Shown one piece after another: positions 20,876-31,111 of a stretch of 64,000 nucleotides of DNA. Numbering within the stretch: the first letter of the stretch is position 1; each line of letters opens with the position of its first letter. The stretch is from Caldisphaera sp. (lineage in GTDB: Archaea; Thermoproteota; Thermoprotei_A; Sulfolobales; Acidilobaceae), in the NCBI RefSeq assembly GCF_023256325.1, contig NZ_JAGDXI010000049.1:43122-107121 (forward strand), written 5' to 3'. The position numbers and the translations under genes were made by a program. The notes beneath the pieces are model-generated. The model was given only the letters and a program-made list of their open reading frames with translations, had not been told where the DNA came from and made no database searches.

Positions 20876-21775
20876 TTGAAATTAGTTGTCTCAACAAGGG
20901 GAAGCAAGTTAAGTTTAAAACAGGTTGAACTGTTTAAGAGCTATATAAATAAATTTGTAAATGTTGATTTAGAAATTAAAGTTGTTAAAACTAAAGGAGA
21001 TATTATTCAGGACAAGCCTTTATACAGCATAGGTGAAAAAGGTTTATTTGAAAAAGAAGTTAATAATACAGTACTTAAAGGAGAAGCTGATATTGCTGTT
21101 CATAGTATGAAAGATTTGCCTAAAGATATAGATCCAAGGCTTGATATAATAATGGTTTTGCCGAGAGAAATTCCTAATGATTCTTTAATTTTTTCGAAAA
21201 ACGTCGTAGATGATTTAGAGAAAATACCAGAAGGATCTATTGTTGGTACTTCAAGCATGAGAAGAAAGTCATTTCTAATGCATTATAATGACAAAGTGGT
21301 TATTAAGCCTTTAAGGGGTAATATAGATACAAGAATTAAGAAACTTAACAATAATGAATATGATTATATCATATTAGCAGAATCAGGTATCAGAAGGCTT
21401 GGACTTGATCCAAAAAGAATTATTTTACCATTAGATATTTTTCCACCAGAACCAGGCCAAGGCATAATAGCAATTGTTGGTATTAAAGATAACTCGAAGG
21501 TTAAAACTATCTCGAACTATACAGACAAGTTGACCCATTATATGGCAATAGCTGAAAGAGAATTTTTAAAAGAGGCGAAGGCGGGCTGTAGTTCACCATT
21601 AGGTGCAGTATCTATAATACATGATGATAAAATTGTAATAATAACCGGGCTTGCTTCCTTTGATGGAAAATTTATGGAAATAGTTAGATTTAAGGATTAC
21701 TTAAACAATGCAGAAAAATTAGGCAAAAAAGCTGGGGAATTTGTTTATAGTATTATTGATAAGGTGTTGAAATAA
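20876..21775 (+). CDS. hemC: hydroxymethylbilane synthase (porphobilinogen deaminase)
   Basis: STRGSKLSLKQVE, KEVNNTVLKGEADIAVHSMKDLP, GTSSMRRKSF, LRGNIDTRIKKL, AKAGCSSPLGA. TTG start. Confidence 0.97.
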   Translation: MKLVVSTRGSKLSLKQVELFKSYINKFVNVDLEIKVVKTKGDIIQDKPLYSIGEKGLFEKEVNNTVLKGEADIAVHSMKDLPKDIDPRLDIIMVLPREIPNDSLIFSKNVVDDLEKIPEGSIVGTSSMRRKSFLMHYNDKVVIKPLRGNIDTRIKKLNNNEYDYIILAESGIRRLGLDPKRIILPLDIFPPEPGQGIIAIVGIKDNSKVKTISNYTDKLTHYMAIAEREFLKEAKAGCSSPLGAVSIIHDDKIVIITGLASFDGKFMEIVRFKDYLNNAEKLGKKAGEFVYSIIDKVLK

Positions 21776-21776
21776 A

Positions 21777-22517
21777 TTGAAGGGTAAGGCATATATTGTT
21801 GGAGCAGGACCAGGAGATCCTGATTTAATAACTGTTAAAGCATTAAAAATTTTAAAAGAAGCTGACGTTGTTATATATGATAGACTAATACCTCTAAAGG
21901 TTTTAGATTATTGTAAAAATGATTGTGAATTAATTTATGCAGGAAAATCTCCCGGCAAACATGAAATGGAACAAGAGGAGATAAATGAAATAATAGTTAA
22001 AAAAACCATGGAAGGTAAGAAGGTAGTTAGGCTAAAAGGTGGGGATCCTTATATTTTTGGAAGAGGAGAAGAAGAATGCTATTATGTAATTACTCATGGA
22101 ATAGATTGCGAAGTTGTACCTGGAATTCCTTCTTTTATAGGGGCATCAGTTTATTCTGGTATACCATTAACTAATAGGAAGTTATCATCAAGTTTTTCTG
22201 TTATAACTGGTAGAGAAGCTGAAGAAAAACACAGCAAAACCGTTAAGGTTGAAGAAATAGCAAAGTCCAGCGATACAATTGTTATTATGATGGGTGTTTC
22301 GACTCTAAAAGAAAATTTAGAAAAAATTGCTAATGTAAGAGGATACGATGAATCATGTGCAATAGTTATGAATGCAACTACTGAAATGCAAAAAGTTGTT
22401 ACTGGATCAATTAAAGAAGTTTTAGATAATTACGATAAGCTCAGCTTAGAAAATCCTGCTATAATAATAGTAGGTAAAACCATTAAGATGAGGGATAATT
22501 TATGGAAAAAAAGTTAG
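21777..22517 (+). CDS. cobA: uroporphyrinogen-III C-methyltransferase
   Basis: AYIVGAGPGDPDLITVKALKILKEADVVIYDRLI, RLKGGDPYIFGRGEEE, VVPGIPS. TTG start. Confidence 0.95.
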   Translation: MKGKAYIVGAGPGDPDLITVKALKILKEADVVIYDRLIPLKVLDYCKNDCELIYAGKSPGKHEMEQEEINEIIVKKTMEGKKVVRLKGGDPYIFGRGEEECYYVITHGIDCEVVPGIPSFIGASVYSGIPLTNRKLSSSFSVITGREAEEKHSKTVKVEEIAKSSDTIVIMMGVSTLKENLEKIANVRGYDESCAIVMNATTEMQKVVTGSIKEVLDNYDKLSLENPAIIIVGKTIKMRDNLWKKS

Positions 22518-23236
22518 TTTTATATTTAGGGCCAGAATATCCGGAACATATTCAAAAAGACTTAGAAAATAAAGTACAAATTGTTTTTTTGCCAATATTA
22601 GATATAATTCCAATAAATAAGTCTTCAATAGATTTTTTAAATAATATTGATAAGTGCGATTGGATAGTATTTACTAGCCCAAGAGGGCCAAAGATTTTAG
22701 CTAATGATGCCAAAATTAACAAAGTTTTTGATTTAATAGTTGGAAAAATTAATAATAAGAAATTAGCTGCAGTAGGTTCGGAAACAGCTAAATCAATAGA
22801 AATTTATTTAGGTAGAAAACCCGATTTAATACCAAAAAGCTATACAGGAAAGGAATTAGGTATCGAATTATCAAAAATTAATAGTAGGTGTGTTTTGTTA
22901 GCCAGATCTAAACAAGGTTTAAAGGATATAAATGAAATATTAAAAGAAAAAAGTATAAATTTTGTTGAAATAAATCTTTATGAGGAAAGATTAAACGATA
23001 AGAATTTGTTAAGTATAAATGAATTTTTAATTAAAAATGACGTACAATATGTTTTGTTATCTTCGCCATTGATTGCAGAAGCATTTTGTAATTATATTAA
23101 AAAAGATGATATTAAAATAGTTTCAATTGGGCCTTCAACCTATAGTGTTTTAAAAGAAAAATGCCCCAAATATATTGTATTGATCCCTCAAAAATACACA
23201 TTAAGCTCTGCTATAGAATTAATCAAAAATTTTTGA
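22502..23236 (+). CDS. hemD: uroporphyrinogen-III synthase
   Basis: DWIVFTSPRGPKIL, LAAVGSETAKSIE, VLLSSPLIAEAF, SIGPSTYSVL; downstream of cobA. Confidence 0.88.
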   Translation: MEKKLVLYLGPEYPEHIQKDLENKVQIVFLPILDIIPINKSSIDFLNNIDKCDWIVFTSPRGPKILANDAKINKVFDLIVGKINNKKLAAVGSETAKSIEIYLGRKPDLIPKSYTGKELGIELSKINSRCVLLARSKQGLKDINEILKEKSINFVEINLYEERLNDKNLLSINEFLIKNDVQYVLLSSPLIAEAFCNYIKKDDIKIVSIGPSTYSVLKEKCPKYIVLIPQKYTLSSAIELIKNF

Positions 23237-23280
23237 CAATCATTTATGAGTTTTGGTATTTAGAGCAAAAATAAGGCAGT

Positions 23281-24903
23281 TTAATCTATTTCTTTAGCTT
23301 TTTCTTCAAATATACCAGAGATTTCTTCAGATACAGATTTCCTTATATCATTAATTTTGCTTCTCAGGATCATATGGTCATTTTCATTATCAGAATAAAC
23401 ATATACCAGAAAAACTGGTATTGAACCAATTTGAACTAAACTTCTTATATACATTGATTCTTTCCAATTAAATATATTTGATATTTTCATTATTTTATCT
23501 TCACTAATTATTTCTTCGTCATAATAGTCCACCTTAACTGAATCTATATTTGATTTTTCTCTAACAAAGTCGTTAATTCTATTTCTATCTATTCCTTTAA
23601 CTAATTTTCTTATGTTTTCACTTGAGGATTTTCTACCAAGTTTTTCTAATACTTGGGATGCTATTATCATAACTTGTTCTGGTCTTTTAAATACAGATAT
23701 TGGTAATAGTTCTCTCCTATTCAATAAGCTTAGAGCCCATCTTTTTATTTGAGTAGAACCTTTTATTGCTGATGCTTTTATTATGACATCCATTTCATTA
23801 TCATCAAAATAATAGTTATCATTAGCTATGGCATTGGATAACTTTATGGGATTAAGGAAATCAGCGAGATCTATATCTTGATACAAATCTAATTTAACTT
23901 TATCCCACTCATCTGCTAGACCATTAACAAATTTTTCCACAGATTTGCTTATTGCAATGGATTTATGATGGAAATAAACTGATTTATACATTTTGTACCT
24001 TGCATCAAATATATCTTCTAAAGTAGGCATGCTCTTCATATCTAATGTGATATATGTTTTTTCTCCATCCATTGAGAGCTTAATACCATATATGAGCCTA
24101 TCGATGTCTATATTTCCATAAACAATACCTGAAGTCAATGCATCTCTTTGCAAATAGTCAAGCCTATCAGCATCAACTATTTCGTTAGAGATTATACTTT
24201 TTATTATTCGTGCTGCTTCACTTGTCAAATTGAGTTCTTCTAAAACTTTGCAATTGTTTTCTTCGAAAAGAGAAACGGAAGCCGCTTTTATTGATATATC
24301 CAGTAAATTGAATTCAGTTCTTTCTGCCATTTTTGACAATTGATTTATGAAATAATACGTGTAGAATTCATGTACTTTACCCCCTTTCTCTGCTAACATA
24401 GACAATATATTTCTGAGTTTTTTAGAAACATCTTCACTTATTTTTTTATCTTCATTTGAATATGCTAAAAGGTTTTTTATTCCAGACTCGATCATGTGGC
24501 TAAAAGCTAGATGTCCTAAATCATGGAGCAAACCCGCTAATCTTGCTGTTTGAATAAAGCTATTGTAAGCTTTTTCATTGCAAGTAGTAAAAAGAGCTGC
24601 ACATAGTTTAGAATTGTGCTCTGACAAGGCATAATTTAAAATTTTATTGGCCATTCTTGAAGCTATATGCATGCTTCCAAGGGAATGTTCAAGCCTTGTG
24701 TGTTTGGCTGATGGAAAAACTAGATAATTTGCTCCAAGTTGTTTAATGTTATGAAGCCTTCTCATAAAAGGTGTTTGGAGTATCCAATATTCTCCTGCAT
24801 TTATTGGTATAAATCCATGAACACTATCTAGAATCATAGCCTTGTATTGATATAAACCTTGGCTTTCTTCATTCCCTATTTTATGCACTATATCGTACAC
24901 CAA
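23281..24903 (-). CDS. HD-domain phosphohydrolase (dNTPase/SAMHD1-like)
   Basis: KHTRLEHSLGSMHIA, ARLAGLLHDLGHLAFSHMIE, IVDADRLDYLQRDALTSGI. Confidence 0.9.
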   Translation of the reverse strand: MVYDIVHKIGNEESQGLYQYKAMILDSVHGFIPINAGEYWILQTPFMRRLHNIKQLGANYLVFPSAKHTRLEHSLGSMHIASRMANKILNYALSEHNSKLCAALFTTCNEKAYNSFIQTARLAGLLHDLGHLAFSHMIESGIKNLLAYSNEDKKISEDVSKKLRNILSMLAEKGGKVHEFYTYYFINQLSKMAERTEFNLLDISIKAASVSLFEENNCKVLEELNLTSEAARIIKSIISNEIVDADRLDYLQRDALTSGIVYGNIDIDRLIYGIKLSMDGEKTYITLDMKSMPTLEDIFDARYKMYKSVYFHHKSIAISKSVEKFVNGLADEWDKVKLDLYQDIDLADFLNPIKLSNAIANDNYYFDDNEMDVIIKASAIKGSTQIKRWALSLLNRRELLPISVFKRPEQVMIIASQVLEKLGRKSSSENIRKLVKGIDRNRINDFVREKSNIDSVKVDYYDEEIISEDKIMKISNIFNWKESMYIRSLVQIGSIPVFLVYVYSDNENDHMILRSKINDIRKSVSEEISGIFEEKAKEID

Positions 24904-24997
24904 CGTTAATAATAAATTATCAACATTAATATATTTTTTATATGAGAAATTGAAATTTTATTATATATAAAAATTAAATTATTTGAAATAAATTTAA

Positions 24998-26011
24998 TTA
25001 ATTCAAATTAGCCTTTTCGAGTGATTTCTTATATTCACCAGTTATTGATGTATCTGTGGGATTAATTCCCTTTAACTTTGCTAAATATACTGATACATAA
25101 CCTGCAAGCAATGTACTTTGAATGAGCTTTGAAAATAAATTATTGCCTCTTGGATTTATTTTTATTAGAGTCGACCCTTGTTTTTTATAAATTTTTTCTA
25201 ACAAGTTAGCAAGAATAAAGCATAGTTTTTCTTTTTCGTCAGGTACAAATAATATAAATGCTGTGTTTTTCATTTGATCCAATTGCCATACTACTATGTC
25301 ATTGTGCGCTGATTCAGGGTATAATTCTGATTTTGCTATAGCCTTAGCATTTTCGCTGAATTCTTGTCTCCATCTATTAGCTAATAATTCATATGGGCCG
25401 CAACCTGATATTATGTAAAGATTTTTATCTGAGATATTACTTGCAATATTTAATCCTTCTCCTCTTGAGGTTCCTTTGAGTGTTTCTATTGCTTCGTTAA
25501 TTTCATTATCATTTATCAAGTTTATATTTTGAGCTTTTAAAGCTCCTAATGCAGATGAAACTAGTTCTGCTATAGCTGTTCTGGGATAATAGTTTTTATT
25601 AATTGAAACGATTGGAGATCCGTTTTTCTTAGCAAGTTCTTCTAATTTTCCACCGCTAGTTATTGCTATAACATTTGCTCCAATGCTATATGCTTGCCTT
25701 GCACATGAGAGAGTTTCATGTGTATTACCTGAATAACTAATAGCAACAACCAAATAATCTTTGTTAACCCAACTGGGTAAGGTATCTCCTTTAACCACTT
25801 CTATAGGAATATCAATTTTAGAGTTTAACCCTAAAACTCTTATGTAATCGCCTGTTACTCCACTACCACCCATACCTGATAAAATAACTCCTTTGAATTT
25901 TTTATTAAATGATTTTATTTCAATACCTTTTTTATATCCTTCCTGAATTTGTTTTGGAAACGTATCGTATAGAGAAAGCATCTCTTCAACTTCTTTATTA
26001 AAATCGACCAA
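24998..26011 (-). CDS. bifunctional phosphoglucose/phosphomannose isomerase
   Basis: GVILSGMGGSGVTGDYIRVL, VVAISYSGNTHETLSCARQA, ELYPESAHNDIVVW; SIS domains. Confidence 0.92.
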   Translation of the reverse strand: MVDFNKEVEEMLSLYDTFPKQIQEGYKKGIEIKSFNKKFKGVILSGMGGSGVTGDYIRVLGLNSKIDIPIEVVKGDTLPSWVNKDYLVVAISYSGNTHETLSCARQAYSIGANVIAITSGGKLEELAKKNGSPIVSINKNYYPRTAIAELVSSALGALKAQNINLINDNEINEAIETLKGTSRGEGLNIASNISDKNLYIISGCGPYELLANRWRQEFSENAKAIAKSELYPESAHNDIVVWQLDQMKNTAFILFVPDEKEKLCFILANLLEKIYKKQGSTLIKINPRGNNLFSKLIQSTLLAGYVSVYLAKLKGINPTDTSITGEYKKSLEKANLN

Positions 26012-26060
26012 TTTTTATCCCTATTTGTATATTTAATTGAGAGAATAAAAACATATGAGC

Positions 26061-26560
26061 TATCCCATCCTAAAGGACAAGATTCCTGCTTCATGACTTT
26101 ACCATATATGTAGTAAAACGGATAAAGGATATTTATTTTAAATTCTTACGAGACTTTACAGGACTAAGGATTTTTCCCGACCCATTTTTTAAGTATGTTT
26201 AATTATGCATTTTAATCAGGTCAGCAACCCACACGAAAAACAGGAAAATGTATGATCTGATAGTGACAAATCTTCTTTCACAAGACTCTACTTGATACAC
26301 TTCTCAGAGATCAGCTCTACTAGGATCAATTTCTTATCGTATTTCTCCATATAGTTGTTGAAAAGCTTGATAATAGAGCTTTTAGTATTTTATTTGTTTC
26401 CTCAAATCAAAAGTCAACTATCTTAACTTTGTGTAAGTTAGACCTCTTCCACCTCTTTAGTAAAAATAGATGTAAGCCTACAGTATATTGTTTATTTCAC
26501 ATGATAAATTCAACTAGTAACACACTTAAAGCTAGCATATGATAAAATGGAATCCTACAA
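26061..26560 (-). pseudogene. tnpB: decayed IS200/IS605-family TnpB with right-end hairpin (omegaRNA-like) remnant
   Basis: Minus strand reads SSIIKLFNNYMEKYDKKLILVELISEKCIK*SLVKEDLSLSDHTFSCFSCGLLT*..., matching the TnpB C-terminal zinc-finger layout, then CATGAAGCAGGAATCTTGTCCTTTAGGATGGGATAG, a near-perfect (GU-tolerant) hairpin typical of element right ends. Confidence 0.65.
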
Positions 26561-26681
26561 TTAGCACGGCATTACTTAAAAATTGCAGGATAAATAATTA
26601 AAAATATAGCAAGGAAGTTATCTATTACCGTTATGAATGGCAGGTTTTTTGCCCCTTAAACCTATATGCTTATAAAATAAT

Positions 26682-27041
26682 TCATTGTGATTTTTTCTTT
26701 CTACCTCCTCTTCTTTTTGGTTTCTGTTGTGATTCAGGTTTTGGTTGTTCCGCTGTTGTACTTTCTTTTGAGAGAATCTCTTCATGAACAGGCTTTTTTC
26801 CTTCATTTAAAAGCGAAAGTGCTTCGTTTACATCTTTTACATTTTCAAATTTTTTTGCAAGTTCATTTTCACCTATATAATAAAGCCACTTTGCTATATG
26901 TTTTTCTTTTATATGATAATTAACGGCATCTGGATCTATTTTAGAAAGTCTCTCAAGCTCATTCTTTAGTTCATTTACATCGTGGGCTATTCCTATGATT
27001 CTTTCGTAGCTCTTAAACAAAAAAGGCTCTTTTTGATTCAA
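26682..27041 (-). CDS. hypothetical protein with basic/low-complexity C-terminal tail (DUF5752-like, tentative)
   Basis: PFLFKSYERIIGIAHDVNELKNELERLSKIDPDAVNYHIKEKHIAKWL...; tail KPKRRGGRKKK. Confidence 0.6.
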   Translation of the reverse strand: MNQKEPFLFKSYERIIGIAHDVNELKNELERLSKIDPDAVNYHIKEKHIAKWLYYIGENELAKKFENVKDVNEALSLLNEGKKPVHEEILSKESTTAEQPKPESQQKPKRRGGRKKKSQ

Positions 27042-27145
27042 TTTTATCGCCTCAATTTTAATATGTTAATTGAAACTAATATCTTTAACTAATTTTTATT
27101 AACTAATTTTAGTAAACTATAAAAATTTAGCAATACTTTAATTTA

Positions 27146-27991
27146 TTGCTAAAGAAAAGAGTGATAAAAATGATAGGCTCAGTGATGGTAACCAACGACG
27201 ATGGTATTGAAAGTCCTGGAATAAAATATTTAATAGAAGAGTTAAGTAAAAAGGGATTTGATGTATATGTTGTTGCTCCAAAAAATCAAGTTAGCGGAGC
27301 AGGAAAATCACATTCATTTAATGTTAAAGTTGAGAAATGTGATGTAAAATATGCTAAAAAATCGTGGTGTGTTGATGGAAAACCTGCTGATGCTGTAGCA
27401 ATAGGAATAAAATATCTTTTAAATGATATAAAACCCGATTTAATACTGTCTGGGATAAACATAGGCCCAAATATGGGCTTAATGGATTTCTTTACAAGCG
27501 GTACAATTGGTGGAACATTAGAAGGGGTTTTGCTAGGCTATAAAGGTATTGCATCTAGCTTTGCTGTTTTAAGAGGTATAAAAAACCAAGAACAAGATAA
27601 TTTACTAAGAAAAGCAGCAAAGATAACTGCTGAAATATCTTTATTATCGTTAGAAATTTTTAAGGATGAACAAATAGACTTAATTAATATTAATTTTCCT
27701 TCAGTAAATCCATTAGGAATTAAGGTAACCAAAATTTCATGGCTTTCAAACATAGATGTTAAAATTGATTCTAGCGAAAATGTTTATCAAGTCATGGGGT
27801 GGAAAACAGAAAAATTAGACGAAGCTTATGTAGGTGGAGATGAAGATAGTGATGTAGTTATGGTTAAAAAAGGATACATATCAGTTTCACCCTTGTGTAT
27901 AAAATGCATTCCAGATAAGATTTCATATACAAAAGCATTTGCTAAAATAGAAAGTAAATTAAGTAGAATTGAAGAAGTCTTACAAAATTAA
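27146..27991 (+). CDS. surE: 5'/3'-nucleotidase SurE
   Basis: VTNDDGIESPGIKYLIEEL, VVAPKNQVSGAGKSH, DLILSGINIGPNMG, SGTIGGTLEG. True start may be the ATG at 27170. Confidence 0.95.
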   Translation: MLKKRVIKMIGSVMVTNDDGIESPGIKYLIEELSKKGFDVYVVAPKNQVSGAGKSHSFNVKVEKCDVKYAKKSWCVDGKPADAVAIGIKYLLNDIKPDLILSGINIGPNMGLMDFFTSGTIGGTLEGVLLGYKGIASSFAVLRGIKNQEQDNLLRKAAKITAEISLLSLEIFKDEQIDLININFPSVNPLGIKVTKISWLSNIDVKIDSSENVYQVMGWKTEKLDEAYVGGDEDSDVVMVKKGYISVSPLCIKCIPDKISYTKAFAKIESKLSRIEEVLQN

Positions 27992-28037
27992 TAAAAAACT
28001 TGTTTTTGAGGTTAAATAAACATAAAAACTATTAGAT

Positions 28038-29381
28038 TTAGCAATCCCATTCCATAGACCAAGGCGAGCAAAATCTAAAAATTAATATTGATAGTTTCAT
28101 TAAGTCTTTCTTTTCCAAGCTATTTAATTTAGATATGGGACAATCATCTTTACATGATATTTGTATGGTCTTCTCATCAAAAATTATATTAATTAAGTCT
28201 CTATCTCCATATATCTTTATCTTATTACTTAACCAATCTTTCTCCTTTAATGCTAAAAGATTTATGCTACCATCTTTAGGTGGTTTTTTAAGTGTTATTG
28301 ACTCTTTAGCCATTTCTATTGCCTTTTTTACTTCAAAAACTGACCCTCTATTTTTAACACTTGCCTCTCCAGTTAATATTATACTTGCCCCTGCTTCTAT
28401 GGATAAAAAAGTTGATAATGCATTTACGCCTGTGGTATCTGCATCAATTAGCTCAGATACGTTGTTAACTCCCATCATTATAGGATAACCTAAATCAGAT
28501 ATTGCTTTAGCTCTTATCAAAGAATCTAAGAATCCTGGGATTAATGGAGGATAAGCTATTGGGTCTAATATTATTTTTAGTTCTCTATTTTTTAGTTCTC
28601 TAATATTATTTTTAATCTCTTCATTTGTTTCGTTGATCAATAGTACAGAGACTTTATCATAAAGCCAATCAATATTTTCATAAAGTGATTTTATAGAAAA
28701 GCTCATAAGTATGTCTACTTCATCTTTAAAATTCTTTAAAATCTCTATATTGCCATCTAATCCTATTGGAACTGAAATTATTTTATTTAATGAAGAAATT
28801 ATGTTTTTCAAATAATCATAAGATATAGAAGGCATTATTCCCAAAATTATTGAGTCTGCTCCGTCCTCTATATATTTTTTTGCAATGTTAATTACATTAT
28901 CTATTTTTTCTTCTTTATACAGGAAAATCTCAGCAAAGACTCTAGGAAAAGATTTATAGATTTCCAGGTTTTTAATTTTAAACAATGGTTTTTCAGTAAT
29001 ATTTTTTATTTTATCTTCTACTATAAGTCTAAGGATTTTTCCATAGATTTTATCAGCGCTAACTTTGGGACTTAGTTCCTCTGGCTTTACATATTTAATT
29101 AAATCAAATAAGTAATTTTGAAAAATTGTTCCCTTAACTATTTTTCCGTTAAACTCGCTAAAATCCCATATTAAATTACCTGGTAAAATTATGATATCAT
29201 ATTCATTAATATAATTAATCATCTTATTAATAAGCTGCTCCTTACTCATACTATATAAATCTTTAATCTCTAAATAATAAAAAGAATAGTCATCTTCTAA
29301 TAAAATATCAGGTTCTGGGAAGCTTTTTGCGTTTGTAGTTATTAATAGTATTTTTCTTTTGTTTTTCAATTTAGACCCCAT
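28038..29381 (-). CDS. dihydropteroate synthase-related protein
   Basis: IEDGADSIILGIMPSISYDYLKNIISSL...PIGLDGNIEIL...ILDPIAYPPLIPGFLDSLIRAKAISDLGYPIMMGVNNV. Confidence 0.78.
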   Translation of the reverse strand: MGSKLKNKRKILLITTNAKSFPEPDILLEDDYSFYYLEIKDLYSMSKEQLINKMINYINEYDIIILPGNLIWDFSEFNGKIVKGTIFQNYLFDLIKYVKPEELSPKVSADKIYGKILRLIVEDKIKNITEKPLFKIKNLEIYKSFPRVFAEIFLYKEEKIDNVINIAKKYIEDGADSIILGIMPSISYDYLKNIISSLNKIISVPIGLDGNIEILKNFKDEVDILMSFSIKSLYENIDWLYDKVSVLLINETNEEIKNNIRELKNRELKIILDPIAYPPLIPGFLDSLIRAKAISDLGYPIMMGVNNVSELIDADTTGVNALSTFLSIEAGASIILTGEASVKNRGSVFEVKKAIEMAKESITLKKPPKDGSINLLALKEKDWLSNKIKIYGDRDLINIIFDEKTIQISCKDDCPISKLNSLEKKDLMKLSILIFRFCSPWSMEWDC

Positions 29382-29425
29382 AATATTATATTTAATAATT
29401 AAGATATGTTTTTAGCAGAAAAGTT

Positions 29426-30712
29426 TTATATTATTAAAAATTCTTTTTCTATTAACCTTTTTTCTAGACCTAGCCATGATATTTCAAATTCCTCCTTATT
29501 AAAGAGCTCTGCATATTCTTTTCCAGTTGCAAGACTGGCAGTGATTCTTCCTATGGAATCTCCTTTCATAATTCCACTTCCACTTGTACCTGCTGAAACT
29601 ACTAGATTGCTCTCGAAGGGTTCATATATAATTGGTTGCCCGTCGAAACTTATATCATAATGACCAGCCCAAGATGCGTATGGATTCTTTTCTTTGAATT
29701 GTTCAAAATATAATGATAATATAGGTAATATATTATAAACATAAAAGTTTTCCTCTGGTAAAGGATTATCTTCTGCTTCGATTTTTCTTCCTATTTCATC
29801 ACTTAGACCTATCCAAAAAGTGTTTTCTGATGGGTTAGGTCTAATATATACACCTTTAGGCATGATTACAAAAGGCATTGATTTTTCTTTATTAAAATTG
29901 TTTGCGTATAATATTTTTTTCAATTCTTCGCTATCTGCTCTTATTGAAAATATTTGCCTTTTCTTAGGCCTACTATATGAATCAATACCTATATTGTTTA
30001 AATATATGTTGCTCCATGCCCCTAGAGCTGCTATAGTTTTCTTTTTAGATTTTACAATAGTTCCGTCGTTTAACCTTACTCCTTTAACTTTTGTTTCTTC
30101 CCAAACAAAAGGTTCTCCTTCTATACCTAATGGATTTTCTGGTTCTACTATAAACTCCTTAATTCCCACACCAAAAGAAAAACTCGCATTTCTTTCTTTG
30201 AGTTTATTATAGTAATAGTCTACTATTTTTTCTGGATCTATTATGCCTGCGTTTTTAAATAAATATGATTTATATATATCTCCTGCATTAAGTAGACTTG
30301 CTTCTTCTTTATCTTCTACATGAGTTTTGATCATAAGATTTTCTTCTAAAAAGTCGTTTTCTAATTCAGAAAATTCAATGTTTAGCTTTTCCGCATATTC
30401 TAAGCCTTTCTTTATATTGCTATATTCTTTTTTATCTAATGAAAACAGATAGCCAACAAACTTCATACCCAATTCAAAATTTTTTATATTTTGTAGGTAC
30501 GAGTAAAAATCTATACTTGATTTAGAAAGCATAATATTTAGCTTACTAGTAAATGCAGATCTAAAAGCCGCTGCGCTTTTTGAAGTGTCCCCAGCACCCG
30601 GTCCATCAGCTTTATCAACTACTAATATTGATGAATTTTTATCTTGCTCAGATATATAATAAGCTGTTGCTAAGCCAACAATACCTGATCCTACTATTAC
30701 ATAATCTGGCAT
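29426..30712 (-). CDS. FAD-dependent oxidoreductase (DAO family)
   Basis: YVIVGSGIVGLATAYYISEQDKNSSILVVDKADGPGAGDTSKSAAAFRSAF; C-term AGTSGSGIMKGDSIGRITASL. Confidence 0.9.
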   Translation of the reverse strand: MPDYVIVGSGIVGLATAYYISEQDKNSSILVVDKADGPGAGDTSKSAAAFRSAFTSKLNIMLSKSSIDFYSYLQNIKNFELGMKFVGYLFSLDKKEYSNIKKGLEYAEKLNIEFSELENDFLEENLMIKTHVEDKEEASLLNAGDIYKSYLFKNAGIIDPEKIVDYYYNKLKERNASFSFGVGIKEFIVEPENPLGIEGEPFVWEETKVKGVRLNDGTIVKSKKKTIAALGAWSNIYLNNIGIDSYSRPKKRQIFSIRADSEELKKILYANNFNKEKSMPFVIMPKGVYIRPNPSENTFWIGLSDEIGRKIEAEDNPLPEENFYVYNILPILSLYFEQFKEKNPYASWAGHYDISFDGQPIIYEPFESNLVVSAGTSGSGIMKGDSIGRITASLATGKEYAELFNKEEFEISWLGLEKRLIEKEFLII

Positions 30713-30792
30713 TGATTATACACCTTCCATCAGCTTAATGTAATTAAAGAAGAATATAAACAAATCCCTGTTCCAAACAATATAAAAATTTT

Positions 30793-31068
30793 TTATTCTT
30801 GTTTAGGTATATATATTGGGTTCCTTCTGCTTGGAGAATAGAGAGCTAATATTCCTTCTTTTTGAAGCTCTTTTAATAATTTTCTGGCTGTTGATATTGC
30901 TATGCTATAGTTACTTGCGAGCTTGCTAGGAGTAATATAATTTACTTTGGCCAAATCTTTTTTAGCCTTAGCCAATAATTCGGGACTAATTTCAAAAGCA
31001 CTTATCTGTTTCTTTTCTTCTTTAGCCTTTACTTGTTTGCCTTGTTTCTTCTCAACTTCTTTTGACAC
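30793..31068 (-). CDS. rps25e: 30S ribosomal protein S25e
   Basis: KVNYITPSKLASNYSIAISTARKLLKELQKEGILALYSPSRRNPIYIPK with K-rich N-terminus. Confidence 0.9.
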   Translation of the reverse strand: MSKEVEKKQGKQVKAKEEKKQISAFEISPELLAKAKKDLAKVNYITPSKLASNYSIAISTARKLLKELQKEGILALYSPSRRNPIYIPKQE

Positions 31069-31111
31069 TTAGATCACCTAAAAGAATTATAGAAATTTGA
31101 GTTAAAAAGTT

